A stretch of DNA of 64,000 nt from Streptomyces sp. NBC_01465 (GCF_036227325.1 NZ_CP109467.1:5518001-5582000); one strand, 5' to 3'. Positions 1-9,511 are shown, numbered from the stretch's first letter. The notes: generated by a model not told the origin, from the sequence alone. Translations and numbers: made by a program.

Positions 1-10
1 GAGCGAGGCC

Positions 11-907
11 ATGGACCTCAGCGGCGGACCCGGCCCCTCGGACGGTCAGGGCCCCGCCGACGCCCCGCGCAGCCTGTGGGGTGACGCGTGGCGCGACCTG
101 CGGCGCAGCCCGGTCTTCATCATCTCCGCGCTCGTCATCCTCTTCCTCGTGATCATCTCGATCTGGCCCTCGCTCATCGCGAGCGGCAACCCGCTGAAGG
201 CCGACCTCTCCAAGGCCCAGCAGGGGTCGTCACCCGGCCATCCCTTCGGGTACGACACCCAGGGGCGCGACGTCTACACACGGGTCGTCTACGGCGCGCG
301 GGCCTCCATCACCGTCGGCGTGTGCGCCACCCTCGGTGTCGCGCTCCTGGGCAGCCTCCTCGGCGGTCTGGCCGGGTTCTTCGGCGGGTTCTGGGACGCG
401 ATCCTCTCCCGTGTCGCGGACATCTTCTTCGCCATCCCCGTGGTGCTCGGCGGTCTGGTGCTCCTCTCGGTCGTCACGAGCAGCACGGTCTGGCCGGTGG
501 TCGGCTTCATGGTGCTGCTGGGCTGGCCGCAGATCTCCCGTATCGCCCGCGGTTCGGTGATCACCGTCAAGCAGAACGACTTCGTGCAGGCGGCGCGGGC
601 GCTCGGCGCCAGCAACTCGCGGATGATGCTGCGTCACGTGGCCCCCAACGCCATCGCGCCGGTCATCGTGGTCGCCACCATCGCCCTGGGTACGTTCATC
701 TCCCTCGAGGCGACGCTGTCGTACCTCGGCGTCGGTCTGAAGCCTCCGACCGTGAGCTGGGGCATCGACATCTCGGCGGCGTCGCAGAACGTCCGCAACG
801 CCCCGCACATGCTGCTCTATCCGGCTGGTGCCCTGGCCCTCACCGTGCTCGCGTTCATCATGCTCGGCGACGCGGTGCGCGACGCCCTCGACCCCAAACT
901 GAGGTAG
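11..907 (+). CDS. bldKC: Oligopeptide ABC transporter permease, DppC/OppC type (probable BldKC)
   Basis: Inner-membrane subunit of a peptide importer, 298 aa. It has one N-terminal membrane segment (about residues 35-55), a large extracytoplasmic loop and then the binding-protein-dependent transport domain. The EAA loop reads AARALGASNSRMMLRHVAPN (about 195-214) and contacts the ATPases. The C-terminus (GDAVRDALDPKLR) is typical of DppC. The ATG has a purine-rich GAGCGAGG immediately upstream, so the gene is probably complete although the rest of its operon lies left of the window. Two ATPase genes follow at 6 bp and with an overlap. The BldK assignment rests on remembered S. coelicolor gene order (bldK, then a second importer, then mshB) and on loop similarity, not on a search. 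Confidence 0.9.
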   Translation: MDLSGGPGPSDGQGPADAPRSLWGDAWRDLRRSPVFIISALVILFLVIISIWPSLIASGNPLKADLSKAQQGSSPGHPFGYDTQGRDVYTRVVYGARASITVGVCATLGVALLGSLLGGLAGFFGGFWDAILSRVADIFFAIPVVLGGLVLLSVVTSSTVWPVVGFMVLLGWPQISRIARGSVITVKQNDFVQAARALGASNSRMMLRHVAPNAIAPVIVVATIALGTFISLEATLSYLGVGLKPPTVSWGIDISAASQNVRNAPHMLLYPAGALALTVLAFIMLGDAVRDALDPKLR

Positions 908-912
908 CGCCC

Positions 913-1890
913 ATGTCGTTGCTCGAAGTGCGCGATCTGCACGTGGAGTTCCACACCCGCGACGGTGTGGCCAAGGCGGTCAACGGGGTCAACTACTCGG
1001 TGGCCGAGGGCGAGACGCTCGCCGTGCTCGGTGAGTCGGGGTCCGGGAAGTCGGTGACCGCGCAGGCGGTCATGGGCATTCTCGACATGCCGCCCGGCAA
1101 GATCAGCAGTGGCGAGATCATCTTCAAGGACCGCGATCTGCTGAAGCTCAAGGAGGAGGAGCGGCGGAAGGTCCGCGGCCAGGAGATGGCCATGATCTTC
1201 CAGGACGCGCTGTCCTCGCTCAATCCCGTACTGAGCGTGGGCGAGCAGATCGGTGAACTGTTCGTCGTCCACAAGGGGTTGTCCCGCAAGGACGCCAAGG
1301 CCAAGGCCGTCGAGCTGATGGACCGGGTACGCATTCCGGCCGCCAAGGAGCGCGTCGGGCAGTATCCGCACCAGTTCTCCGGCGGTATGCGCCAGCGCAT
1401 CATGATCGCGATGGCGCTCGCCCTGGAGCCCTCGCTGATCATCGCCGACGAGCCGACCACCGCGCTCGACGTGACGGTGCAGGCGCAGGTGATGGATCTG
1501 CTCGCGGAGCTGCAGCGCGAGCTCAACATGGGGCTCATCCTGATCACCCACGACCTCGGGGTCGTCGCGGACGTCGCCGACAAGATCGCGGTGATGTACG
1601 CGGGGCGGATCGTCGAGACGGCGCCGGTGCACGAGATCTACAAGGCTCCGGCCCACCCGTACACCAAGGGTCTGCTCAACTCGATCCCGCGTCTGGACCA
1701 GAAGGGCCAGGAGCTGTACGCGATCAAGGGCCTGCCGCCGAACCTGCTGCACATCCCGCCGGGCTGTGCCTTCAACCCCCGCTGCCCGATGGCGCAGGAC
1801 GTGTGCCGCAGCGACGTACCCCCGCTGGCCAAGGTGTCCGAGACCCGCCAGAGCGCCTGCCACTTCTGGAAGGAGACGCTCGATGCCTGA
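913..1890 (+). CDS. bldKD: Oligopeptide ABC transporter ATPase, DppD/OppD type (probable BldKD)
   Basis: Cytoplasmic ATPase that powers the upstream permease, 325 aa. Walker A is GESGSGKS (about residues 38-45). The signature is FSGGMRQR, Walker B is LIIADEP and the H-loop is ITHDLG. The C-terminal oligopeptide-transporter extension carries four cysteines ([15 protein letters not shown] and a final SACHF), the usual family pattern. The start is the ATG at 913, 6 bp after the permease stop. The long in-frame extension upstream only reads another frame of the permease gene. The stop overlaps the start of the next ATPase by 8 bp, which indicates translational coupling. Gene symbol inferred from synteny. 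Confidence 0.93.
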   Translation: MSLLEVRDLHVEFHTRDGVAKAVNGVNYSVAEGETLAVLGESGSGKSVTAQAVMGILDMPPGKISSGEIIFKDRDLLKLKEEERRKVRGQEMAMIFQDALSSLNPVLSVGEQIGELFVVHKGLSRKDAKAKAVELMDRVRIPAAKERVGQYPHQFSGGMRQRIMIAMALALEPSLIIADEPTTALDVTVQAQVMDLLAELQRELNMGLILITHDLGVVADVADKIAVMYAGRIVETAPVHEIYKAPAHPYTKGLLNSIPRLDQKGQELYAIKGLPPNLLHIPPGCAFNPRCPMAQDVCRSDVPPLAKVSETRQSACHFWKETLDA

Positions 1891-2938
1891 GGCGATCCTG
1901 GAGGTCCGCGACCTCGTCAAGCACTACCCGCTCACCCAGGGGATTCTGTTCAAGAAGCAGGTCGGGGCCGTGAAGGCCGTCGACGGGATCTCCTTCGACC
2001 TCGCGGCCGGCGAGACGCTCGGCATCGTGGGGGAGTCGGGGTGCGGGAAGTCCACCGTCGCCAAGATGCTGGTCAACCTGGAGCGGCCCACCGCCGGGCA
2101 GATCAAGTACAAGGGCGAGGACATCACCACGATGTCCGGGCGAGCGCTGAAGGCCGTACGGCGCAACATCCAGATGGTGTTCCAGGACCCGTACACCTCG
2201 CTGAATCCGCGGATGACGGTCGGCGACATCATCGGGGAGCCGTACGAGATCCACCCCGAGGTGGCGCCCAAGGGCGACCGGCGCAAGAAGGTCCAGGATC
2301 TGCTGGACGTCGTCGGGCTCAACCCGGAGTACATCAACCGCTATCCGCACCAGTTCTCCGGCGGTCAGCGCCAGCGCATCGGCATCGCGCGCGGGCTCGC
2401 GCTGCAGCCCGAGATCATCGTGGCCGACGAGCCGGTCTCGGCGCTGGACGTGTCGGTGCAGGCGCAGGTGGTGAACCTGCTGGACAAGCTGCAGACCGAG
2501 TTCAATCTGAGCTACGTCTTCATCGCGCACGACCTGTCCATCGTGCGGCACATCTCCGACCGCGTCGGGGTGATGTATCTGGGGCGGATGGCGGAGATCG
2601 GGACCGACGAGCAGATCTACGACCACCCGACGCACCCCTACACCCAGGCGCTGCTCTCGGCGGTCCCCGTACCGGACCCCGAGGCGCGGGAGCGCCGCGA
2701 CCGGATCATCCTGGCCGGCGATGTGCCCTCGCCGGCCAACCCGCCGTCCGGCTGCCGCTTCCGCACCCGCTGCTGGAAGGCACAGGAGCGCTGCACGCTG
2801 GAGGTTCCCGAGCTTGCGGTGCCGGCGGTGTTCCGGCTGAAGGACGGGCCGGCGCAGCACGACTCCGCCTGCCACTTCGCGGAGGAGCGGGTCGTGGTGC
2901 CGCCGCCGCCCGACAGCAGCGCCGACTCGGTCGGCTAG
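1883..2938 (+). CDS. bldKE: Oligopeptide ABC transporter ATPase, DppF/OppF type (probable BldKE)
   Basis: Second ATPase of the same importer, 351 aa, which forms a heterodimer with the preceding subunit in this family. It shows Walker A GESGCGKS, signature FSGGQRQR, Walker [13 protein letters not shown] and the H-loop IAHDLS. The DppF C-terminal block follows ([20 protein letters not shown] and SACHF). The chosen ATG (MPEAILEV) lies inside the end of the previous gene. The gene ends at a TAG inside a short tandem repeat of the octamer GGCTAGCC, where it meets the convergent ATPase gene of the second importer 12 bp away. Symbol inferred from remembered synteny. Confidence 0.92.
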   Translation: MPEAILEVRDLVKHYPLTQGILFKKQVGAVKAVDGISFDLAAGETLGIVGESGCGKSTVAKMLVNLERPTAGQIKYKGEDITTMSGRALKAVRRNIQMVFQDPYTSLNPRMTVGDIIGEPYEIHPEVAPKGDRRKKVQDLLDVVGLNPEYINRYPHQFSGGQRQRIGIARGLALQPEIIVADEPVSALDVSVQAQVVNLLDKLQTEFNLSYVFIAHDLSIVRHISDRVGVMYLGRMAEIGTDEQIYDHPTHPYTQALLSAVPVPDPEARERRDRIILAGDVPSPANPPSGCRFRTRCWKAQERCTLEVPELAVPAVFRLKDGPAQHDSACHFAEERVVVPPPPDSSADSVG

Positions 2939-2957
2939 CCGGCTAGCCGGCTAGTCG
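2932..2957. repeat. Short tandem repeat CGGCTAGC at a convergent gene junction
   Basis: Three near-identical copies of an 8-bp unit (CGGCTAGC, last copy CGGCTAGT) lie back to back. The unit contains the palindrome GGCTAGCC. The stop codon of the plus-strand gene (TAG, 2936-2938) and that of the minus-strand gene (CTA on the plus strand, 2951-2953) both fall inside the array. Slippage here would change the junction without touching either protein. Confidence 0.8.
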
Positions 2958-4069
2958 GTCTCCAGGTCGCGCAGGGCCGGGTCGAGGACGATGTCCTCCG
3001 CCCGGTCCGCCGCGTCTGTGGTGGGGTCCTCGGGGAAGTGGCAGGCCGTGAGGTGGTCGGTGCGGTTGCCGGAGATCCGGACCAGCGGGGGCTCCTCCGT
3101 GGCGCACTTGTCCTGGGCCTTCCAGCAGCGCGTACGGAAGCGGCAGCCCGAGGGCGGGTTGACGGGGGAGGGGACGTCGCCCGCGAGGCGGATGCGTTCG
3201 CGGCGGCCGTCCTCGGGGTCGTCGCTGAGTGCGGCCTCGGGGACCGCGGAGAGCAGGGCGTGGGTGTAGGGGTGGCGGGGCTGGTGGTAGATCGCGTCGC
3301 GGTCGCCGACTTCCACGATCTTGCCGAGGTACATGACGGCCACGCGGTGCGAGAAGTGGCGTACCACCGCCAGGTCGTGGGCGATGAACAGGAACGCGAT
3401 GTTCAGCTCGCGCTGCAGCTCCTGGAGCAGGTTGACCACCTGGGCCTGGATGGAGACGTCCAGGGCCGAGACGGGCTCGTCGGCGATGATGAGCTTGGGT
3501 TCGAGGGCCAACGCCCTTGCCACGCCTACGCGTTGGCGCTGACCGCCGGAGAACTCGTGCGGGAAGCGGTTGTAGTGCTCGGGGTTGAGGCCGACGATCT
3601 CCAGGAGCTCACGGACGCGGGCCTCGCGGCCGCCGGCCGGGTTGATGTTGTTGATCTCCATCGGGCCCGAGATGATCTTGCCGACCGTCTGGCGCGGGTT
3701 GAGCGAGGAGTACGGGTCCTGGAAGATCATCTGGATCTGGGAGCGGATCGGTGCCAGCTCTTTGCGGCCCGCGTGGGTGATGTCCTGACCCCTGTAGGCG
3801 AGCTTGCCGGCCGTCGGCTCCAGCAGGCGGGTCAGCAGCCGGCCCGTGGTCGACTTGCCGCAGCCCGACTCGCCCACCAGGCCGAAGCTCTCGCCCTCGA
3901 AGATGTGCAGGTCGATGCCGTCCACCGCCTGGACCGCGCCCACCCGCCGCTTGATGGGGAAGCCGCCCATGATCGGGAAGTGCTTCGTCAGCCCCTCGGC
4001 GGTGAGCAGGACCTCGCGGGAGGCGGTCGCCTGGTCCCGGGGGGCCGGGATGGTGGCCTCTTGAGCCAT
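2951..4069 (-). CDS. Oligopeptide ABC transporter ATPase, DppF/OppF type (second importer)
   Basis: 372-aa ATPase, last gene of the five-gene minus-strand peptide importer. It has Walker A GESGCGKS (about residue 73), Q-loop FQDPYSSLNPRQ, signature FSGGQRQR, Walker [13 protein letters not shown] and the H-loop IAHDLA. The C-terminal Cys block is [16 protein letters not shown] and ACHF. A low-complexity acidic tail follows. It lies 19 bp downstream of the DppD-type partner. It is clearly paralogous to the ATPase at 1883-2938 but has a longer N-terminus (about 20 extra residues before the ABC domain). Confidence 0.93.
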   Translation of the reverse strand: MAQEATIPAPRDQATASREVLLTAEGLTKHFPIMGGFPIKRRVGAVQAVDGIDLHIFEGESFGLVGESGCGKSTTGRLLTRLLEPTAGKLAYRGQDITHAGRKELAPIRSQIQMIFQDPYSSLNPRQTVGKIISGPMEINNINPAGGREARVRELLEIVGLNPEHYNRFPHEFSGGQRQRVGVARALALEPKLIIADEPVSALDVSIQAQVVNLLQELQRELNIAFLFIAHDLAVVRHFSHRVAVMYLGKIVEVGDRDAIYHQPRHPYTHALLSAVPEAALSDDPEDGRRERIRLAGDVPSPVNPPSGCRFRTRCWKAQDKCATEEPPLVRISGNRTDHLTACHFPEDPTTDAADRAEDIVLDPALRDLETD

Positions 4070-4088
4070 GTCGTGTCGCTCCTAAGAC

Positions 4089-5159
4089 CTAGGCCAGGCC
4101 CAGACGGGGCTTGATCTGTTCGATGAAGACGGACTGCTTCTGGTCGGGGGTGAGGTGGCAGGCGGAACCTCGCCCGGCCGGGATCTCGGGGCGTTCGTTC
4201 TCGCAACGGCCGCCGCCCACCTCGGACTTGAAGGTGCAGCGCGGGTGGAAGGCGCAGCCGGGCGGAGGGGCGAGGAGGCTGGGCGGGGTGCCGGGGATCG
4301 GGGTGAGGGGCTCGTTCACGTCCGAGCTCAGGCGGGGCATGGAGCCCAGCAGGCCCCAGGTGTACGGGTGTTGGGGGGCGCGGAGGACTTCCCGTACGGA
4401 ACCGCGCTCCACCGCACGGCCCGCGTACATCACCAGGAGGTCGTCCGCGACATTGGCGACCACCCCCAGGTCGTGGGTGATCAGGATGATCGCCGAGCCG
4501 AACTCCTGCTGCAGATCGGAGAGCAGGTCGAGGATCTGCGCCTGGACCGTGACGTCCAGGGCGGTCGTCGGCTCGTCCGCGATGAGCAGTTCCGGGTTGC
4601 AGACCAGCGACATCGCGATCATCGCGCGCTGGCGCATTCCGCCGGAGAACTGGTGGGGGTAGTCGTCCGCCCGCAGCCGCGGGTTGGGGATGCCGACCTT
4701 GCCGAGCATCTCCACCGCCCGGTCCCAGGCCTCCTTCTTGGAGACGCCGCGGTGCTTGCGGTACGGCTCGGAGATCTGGCGGCCGATCGTGTAGTACGGC
4801 GAGAGCGCGGTCAGCGAGTCCTGGAAGATCATCGCGACCTTGTTGCCGCGCAGCTTCTCCAGGGTGCGCTCGCCCGCACCGGTCATCTCCTGTCCGTCCA
4901 GGATGATTTCGCCGCGGGTCTCCGTGTGGCGCGGGTCGTGCAGGCCGAGCACGGAGAGGTTGGTGACCGACTTGCCGGATCCCGACTCGCCGACGATGCC
5001 GAGCGTCTTGCCGCGCTCGAGGTCGAAGGAGAGCCCGTCGACGGCCTTGACGGTGCCGTCCTCGGTCGAGAAGCGGACGTACAGATCGCGTACGGAGAGA
5101 AAGGCGGAGCCTGCGCAAGGCGGCGCCGGAGTGCCCTCCGGTTTGGTCAGGGTGGTCAC
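4089..5159 (-). CDS. Oligopeptide ABC transporter ATPase, DppD/OppD type (second importer)
   Basis: 356-aa ATPase. Walker A is GESGSGKS, the Q-loop is [12 protein letters not shown], the signature is FSGGMRQR, Walker B is [12 protein letters not shown] and the H-loop is ITHDLG. The C-terminal tail has the four-cysteine arrangement of this family ([18 protein letters not shown]). It begins with GTG, 12 bp after the permease stop. It pairs with the DppF-type ATPase downstream and with the two permeases upstream in the same operon. Confidence 0.93.
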   Translation of the reverse strand: MTTLTKPEGTPAPPCAGSAFLSVRDLYVRFSTEDGTVKAVDGLSFDLERGKTLGIVGESGSGKSVTNLSVLGLHDPRHTETRGEIILDGQEMTGAGERTLEKLRGNKVAMIFQDSLTALSPYYTIGRQISEPYRKHRGVSKKEAWDRAVEMLGKVGIPNPRLRADDYPHQFSGGMRQRAMIAMSLVCNPELLIADEPTTALDVTVQAQILDLLSDLQQEFGSAIILITHDLGVVANVADDLLVMYAGRAVERGSVREVLRAPQHPYTWGLLGSMPRLSSDVNEPLTPIPGTPPSLLAPPPGCAFHPRCTFKSEVGGGRCENERPEIPAGRGSACHLTPDQKQSVFIEQIKPRLGLA

Positions 5160-5171
5160 GTGGGCTGGCTC

Positions 5172-6149
5172 CTAGGAAAGGCGTACGCGCGGGTCGATAT
5201 AGGCGTAGGCGGCGTCGACGAGGATGTTGGCGACCACGATCGCCGTACAGCCGATGAGCATCACGCCCATCAGCGTGGGCAGATCGGTCTCGCTCACCGA
5301 GGAGACCGCCAGGCGGCCCAGACCGTGCAGGTTGAAGGTGAACTCGGTGATGATGGCGCCGCCGAAGAGGCTGCCCAGGTCGATGCCGAAGATGGTGACG
5401 ATCGGCGCCAGCGCACCGCGCCAGGCGTACCGGAAGAAGACCGTCGAGCGGGTCATGCCCTTCGCGCGGGCCGTGCGGACGTGCTCCTCCTCCAGCTGCT
5501 CGATCATCTGCGAGCGCGTCATACGGCTGTAGTTGGCGATGAAGATGATGGAGAGCACCAGCCAGGGCAGCAGCATGCCCATGAACCACTTGCCGGGGTT
5601 CTCGGTGAAGGGGTAGTACGCCGGTTCGTCGAGGAGGCCGATCCCGCTGACGAAAAAGGCCAGGGCGAGCGTTCCGACGAAGTAGATCTGCAGCGAGTTG
5701 CCGATCAGGGACAGCGAGCTGAAGACCTTGTCGATGTACGTGCCGCGGCGGGCGGCGGCGATCATGCCGATGCCGACGCCGACGACCAGGAAGACGAACG
5801 CGCCGCCCAGGGTGAGCGAGAGCGTCGTCGGGAAGCGGTCGACGATGGTGCCCCAGACCGGCTGCTGGTTGGAGAAGGAGTAGCCGAGGCAGGGCGCCGG
5901 GCAGTGGCCCACGGAGAAGTCGCGGCCCATGAAGATGCCGGTCATGTAGTGCCAGTACTGGACCGGGATGGGCTGGTCGAGACCCAGGTTCTTGTTGATG
6001 AGGGCGATCGCACCGGGGGTGCAGTTCTTGCCGCAGGACATCAGCGCGGGCTGCGAGGGGATCGCGAAGAACAGGAAGAACGTGATCGCGCTGATCAGCA
6101 GGATGATGACGAGTGCGCCGAGCGAGCGGCGTGCCAGGAATCGAAGCAT
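5172..6149 (-). CDS. Oligopeptide ABC transporter permease, DppB/OppB type
   Basis: 325-aa inner-membrane permease with the DppB layout. There is one N-terminal membrane helix (about residues 10-30), a large extracytoplasmic loop and then five or so helices with the EAA loop (VRTARAKGMTRSTVFFRYAWR). The loop is unusual for DppB in carrying four cysteines in two pairs, C39-x3-C43 and C83-PAP-C87. The same pattern recurs in the DppB-type permease at 62917-63906, which may form disulfides or a metal site outside the membrane. The gene is separated from the upstream lipoprotein gene by a strong hairpin at 6195-6229. Confidence 0.92.
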   Translation of the reverse strand: MLRFLARRSLGALVIILLISAITFFLFFAIPSQPALMSCGKNCTPGAIALINKNLGLDQPIPVQYWHYMTGIFMGRDFSVGHCPAPCLGYSFSNQQPVWGTIVDRFPTTLSLTLGGAFVFLVVGVGIGMIAAARRGTYIDKVFSSLSLIGNSLQIYFVGTLALAFFVSGIGLLDEPAYYPFTENPGKWFMGMLLPWLVLSIIFIANYSRMTRSQMIEQLEEEHVRTARAKGMTRSTVFFRYAWRGALAPIVTIFGIDLGSLFGGAIITEFTFNLHGLGRLAVSSVSETDLPTLMGVMLIGCTAIVVANILVDAAYAYIDPRVRLS

Positions 6150-6194
6150 GGTGTCGCGGTTCTTCCCGTGAAGGCCGGCGGTTCGGAGAGGGGA

Positions 6195-6229
6195 CCGCTG
6201 CCGCCGCCCTGTGCGGGCGGCGGCAGCGG
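6195..6229 (-). terminator. Intra-operon hairpin between binding protein and permease genes
   Basis: A perfect 15-bp GC-only stem (6195-6209 pairing with 6215-6229) with a 5-base loop sits in the 91-bp gap between the binding-protein stop and the permease start. There is no T-run. In ABC operons such hairpins commonly protect the binding-protein mRNA from 3' decay or cause partial termination, giving more binding protein than permease. That role is inferred. Confidence 0.75.
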
Positions 6230-6240
6230 ACGCGGCAGTG

Positions 6241-8019
6241 CTACTTCACGTACACACCGGTCGGGTCGACCGTGCCGTACACGGAGTGGTACTTGACCCC
6301 TCCGACGTTCGAACCCCATACCGAGTACAGCTTGTTGTAGAAGGTCGGAACGCCGGGGACGTCCTCGGTGAAGATCTTGTCCGCGAGCGTCATCCACTCG
6401 GGGGCGGCGGTCTTCACGTCGGGCACTGCGTTGACCCGGTCGATCTCGGAGTTGACCCCCGGGACGTCGATGTGGGCGTAGTTCGAGCCGCCGTCGGCGA
6501 TGATGCGGCCGTCGTACAGCAGCGGCACGACCGTGGAAGCGACCGGCCAGTCGGCGCCCCACGAGGTGCGGTAGATGTCGAACTTGTTGCCCACCTCGGC
6601 GATGGCCGTACGCCAGACGTTGGAGTCGACCTCCTTCTTCTGGACCTTGAAGCCGGCCCGCTCGAGCGCCTGGGTGACGACCACGGAGACCTTCTGCTGG
6701 ACGTCCGTGTTCGGGTAGCCGTAGACGATCTCGGTGTTGAGCTTGCCGGCCTTGGTCAGGATCTCCTTGGCCTTGGCAGGGTCACCCGAGGGGTGCGTCT
6801 TCTTGCCGAACGGGTCCGATGCCTTCCACCCCGCGAGCGAGGGGGAGAGCAGGTTGGTGGCGATGTCACCGCCGGTGGCGCCGCCGTTCTGCTGCAGGAT
6901 CTGGCCGTTGGGCATCGCGTAGGCGAGCGCCTTGCGGACGTTGACGTCCTTCAGCCGCGACATGTTGAAGCTGATGTAGTCGACGTAGGGCTGGATCTCC
7001 ACGAAGCTGCGCGCCTTGGCGGTGGTGTCCGAGAGCACCTTCTGCGTCAGCTCGGGGGCCACCGCGTTCGAGAACGAGATGGCGTTCTTGTCCGCGCCCT
7101 GGTCGGCGAGGAGCCGGCGGGTGGAGTCGTCCAGCTGATGGCCGAAGTCGATGTTGAAGGTGTCGACGTACTGGTGGCGGATCGGGTCCGTCTTCGGGTC
7201 CCAGTTGGGGTTCTTCACCAGCGTCAGCGACCTGCCGACGTTGTACTTGCCGACCTTGTAGGGGCCGGACGAGAAGGGCGCGTTGTCGTACTTCTGCTTG
7301 GTGTCCTTCGACGCCTTCACGGCACCGACGTTGGGCATCGCGACCGCGTACGGGGCGTCCGCGTGCGGCTTCTTGAAGTGGAAGATGACGGTCTTCGCGT
7401 CGGGCGTCGAGAGCACCGAGTCGGGCAGGTGCTTGCCGTCGTACGGACCGTTCGGCAGGGCCTTGCGGAACTCGTTGCCCTCGCCGGAGAGCCACTGCGG
7501 GATGTACAGCGGGCCGTCGGTCTCGAAGGGCGCGTAGAGCCGCTCGATGCCCCAGCGCACGTCCGCCGAGGTGATGTCCGTGCCGTCCTCGAACTTCAGG
7601 CCGTCCTTGAGCGTGTACTTCCAGGTCTTGCCACCGTCGGAGGACGTGCCGGTGTCGGTGGCGAGGTCGCCGACGACCTTGACCGTGCCGTCCTGGGCCA
7701 CCTTGTAGGAGGTGAGGCTGCGGTTGTAGAGCATCTGGACGGTGAGGACGTCGGAGTAGTAGATCTGGCCCGGGTCCAGGTGGTTGAAGGCGTCGCGCTG
7801 GAGAACGGTGATCGCGCCGCCCTTCTTGGCGCCGGGGACCTCGGCGGCGGGACCGGTGGAGTCCGCCGCGGTGCCGAGGGAGTAGTTCTCCGCCTTGTTC
7901 TTGTCCTTGGCCGGGGCCGAGTTGTTGTCGCTGCCCCCGCCTCCGCCTCCGCTGCTGCAGCCGGTGAGCACCAGTGCCCCCGCCGCAAGAGCGACGGCAC
8001 CCAGCCGTACTCTGCTCAT
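6241..8019 (-). CDS. Oligopeptide ABC transporter substrate-binding lipoprotein (SBP family 5)
   Basis: 592-aa extracytoplasmic binding protein that captures peptides for the permease. It starts with a lipoprotein signal peptide (MSRVRLG, hydrophobic core, lipobox LTGC), followed by a Gly/Ser linker. The mature part has the family 5 landmarks GGAITVLQRD, DGKTWKYTLKDGLKFEDGT, SADVRWGIERL and DAKTVIFHFKK. ATG codons in the same frame lie at 8058, 8034 and 8019. I chose 8019 because GAGGA lies 8 nt upstream and the signal peptide is then of normal length. It sits between the two permease genes of the operon. It resembles the lipoprotein at 60222 more than the BldKB sequence I remember. Confidence 0.92.
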   Translation of the reverse strand: MSRVRLGAVALAAGALVLTGCSSGGGGGGSDNNSAPAKDKNKAENYSLGTAADSTGPAAEVPGAKKGGAITVLQRDAFNHLDPGQIYYSDVLTVQMLYNRSLTSYKVAQDGTVKVVGDLATDTGTSSDGGKTWKYTLKDGLKFEDGTDITSADVRWGIERLYAPFETDGPLYIPQWLSGEGNEFRKALPNGPYDGKHLPDSVLSTPDAKTVIFHFKKPHADAPYAVAMPNVGAVKASKDTKQKYDNAPFSSGPYKVGKYNVGRSLTLVKNPNWDPKTDPIRHQYVDTFNIDFGHQLDDSTRRLLADQGADKNAISFSNAVAPELTQKVLSDTTAKARSFVEIQPYVDYISFNMSRLKDVNVRKALAYAMPNGQILQQNGGATGGDIATNLLSPSLAGWKASDPFGKKTHPSGDPAKAKEILTKAGKLNTEIVYGYPNTDVQQKVSVVVTQALERAGFKVQKKEVDSNVWRTAIAEVGNKFDIYRTSWGADWPVASTVVPLLYDGRIIADGGSNYAHIDVPGVNSEIDRVNAVPDVKTAAPEWMTLADKIFTEDVPGVPTFYNKLYSVWGSNVGGVKYHSVYGTVDPTGVYVK

Positions 8020-8115
8020 CACGGTTGTCCTCATGAAATGTTGCACCTGCCTGTCCATCGTTGCCCTGATGTGACGTGCTGATCCGTACTGATCCGTGCG
8101 GTTGGTGCGTGGTGC

Positions 8116-9150
8116 CTAGTGCTTGGTCCTGGGGTCGAACGCGTCCCGGACCGAATCCCCGAGCAGGTTGAACGCGACCACGAAAACGATCATGGCGATG
8201 CCCGGGAAGAACAGATAGGTGAGGTCGCTGACGTAGTACTGGGCGCCGTTGGCGAACATCCGGCCCCAGTCGGGCGTCGGTTCGAGGATGCCGACGCCGA
8301 TGAAGGAGAGACCGGCCTCGATCGTCACGAACGACGGGAGCATCAGCGTCGACTGGATGAGGATCGGCGTCCACAGATTGGGGATCAGCTCCTGGCGGAT
8401 GATCCGCCACGGCGACGCCCCGGTGACCCTGGCCGCCTCGACGAACTCCCGCTCGCGCAGGCTGAGCACCTGTCCGCGCAGCAGGCGGGCCAGGCCCATC
8501 CAGCCGAGGATCCACAGGACCACGATCAGTGTGACCACGCGCAGATAGGTCGGTGTCTCCTTGTCGGGACTCACGAAGAGCGAGTACACGACCGGGGTGA
8601 AGGCCACGAAGGAGAGCTGGGCGGGGAAGGCGAGCAGCAGATCGATGAACCGGCCGAGGAAGTAGTCGGCCCTGCCGCCCAGATAGCCGGCCGTGACGCC
8701 GATCAGGATTCCCGTGCCGACGCAGAGGATCGTGGCCGCGACGGCGATGAGCAGGGAGGTCCGGATTCCGTAGACCAGCTGCATGAACACATCGCGGCCC
8801 AGGGTCGGTTCGATGCCGAACCAGAAATCGCTGTCGATGCCGCCGTTGGCCTTGATCGGATAACCGAACTGATTGAGCAGCCCGGGCTGGTCGAGGCCGT
8901 AGGTGGTGGTCGGATTCTTTCCGTACATCTTCGAGATCAGCGGTGCGCCGAGCGCCACGATGAAGAAGAAAATGACGATGAAGGCGGACGCGACGCCCGT
9001 CCGGTCCCGTTTGAACCGGCGCCACATGATTTGACCCGGAGAGCGCCCTTCCAGTTTTGCCGGACCTTCGCCGGGCCCGCCGGGTGCGAGGCCGGGGTCC
9101 AGAGAAGGGGCGTCAACTCCGGCTGCCGCAGCCTGAGATGGACTCGTCAT
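8116..9150 (-). CDS. Oligopeptide ABC transporter permease, DppC/OppC type
   Basis: 344-aa permease and first gene of the minus-strand importer. It has a cytoplasmic N-terminus of about 40 residues, a first helix (ASAFIVIFFFIVALGAPLI), an extracytoplasmic loop with the family motif GRDVFMQLVYGIRTSL and an EAA loop (FVEAARVTGASPWRIIRQEL). The C-terminus is GDSVRDAFDPRTKH. I took the ATG at 9150 (MTSPSQ), preceded by a G-rich stretch, rather than the in-frame ATG 39 codons further out. The order permease-lipoprotein-permease-ATPase-ATPase differs from the third importer in this window, where the lipoprotein comes first. Confidence 0.92.
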   Translation of the reverse strand: MTSPSQAAAAGVDAPSLDPGLAPGGPGEGPAKLEGRSPGQIMWRRFKRDRTGVASAFIVIFFFIVALGAPLISKMYGKNPTTTYGLDQPGLLNQFGYPIKANGGIDSDFWFGIEPTLGRDVFMQLVYGIRTSLLIAVAATILCVGTGILIGVTAGYLGGRADYFLGRFIDLLLAFPAQLSFVAFTPVVYSLFVSPDKETPTYLRVVTLIVVLWILGWMGLARLLRGQVLSLREREFVEAARVTGASPWRIIRQELIPNLWTPILIQSTLMLPSFVTIEAGLSFIGVGILEPTPDWGRMFANGAQYYVSDLTYLFFPGIAMIVFVVAFNLLGDSVRDAFDPRTKH

Positions 9151-9511
9151 CACTCTGCCCCCGCCGTGTGAACTCGTCTGCAGTCGTCGCAGCTGAGGCG
9201 GACTGTGGCAATGGATATCTACGCGAGTCAAGAGCTTTGCGAGGAAAGGTGTGGGGCTCACGCGCATCTTGAGCGAAGGTTTTGCAGATCGTCCTGATCA
9301 CGTGCTTGACACAGGAACACCGCAGGCGACATCGGATGATTTATGGGGATCAAATTCGTTAACACACAGGCAACTTGACTGTCGCAACTCCGATATACGA
9401 ACGCGTCACTCTGAACAGCGTACGGCCGTGCGGGTGCCGTAGATCGGCCGGGGCGCGCCATGTCGCTCCGGCCGATCGCACGCGTGGTGGTGCGCCCCTT
9501 GTTCAACTGCC
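9151..9511. other. Intergenic region between divergent genes
   Basis: This 361-bp divergent region is AT-richer than its surroundings, especially 9330-9400, as expected for promoters. Hexamers TTGACA (around 9307), TTGACT on the plus strand (around 9375) and TTGACT on the minus strand (around 9230) are present. None has a convincing -10 box at standard spacing, so I call no promoter. No RNA gene or repeat was seen. Confidence 0.5.

Noticed and set aside
88..912. In-frame 275-codon N-terminal extension of the ATPase gene at 913
   Set aside because: It only reads another frame of the permease gene. The ABC domain starts normally at MSLLEV with coupling to the permease stop.
4155..6296. Plus-strand ORF of 713 codons
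   Set aside because: Antisense shadow of the minus-strand importer genes; composition Arg/Gly/Asp-rich without domains.
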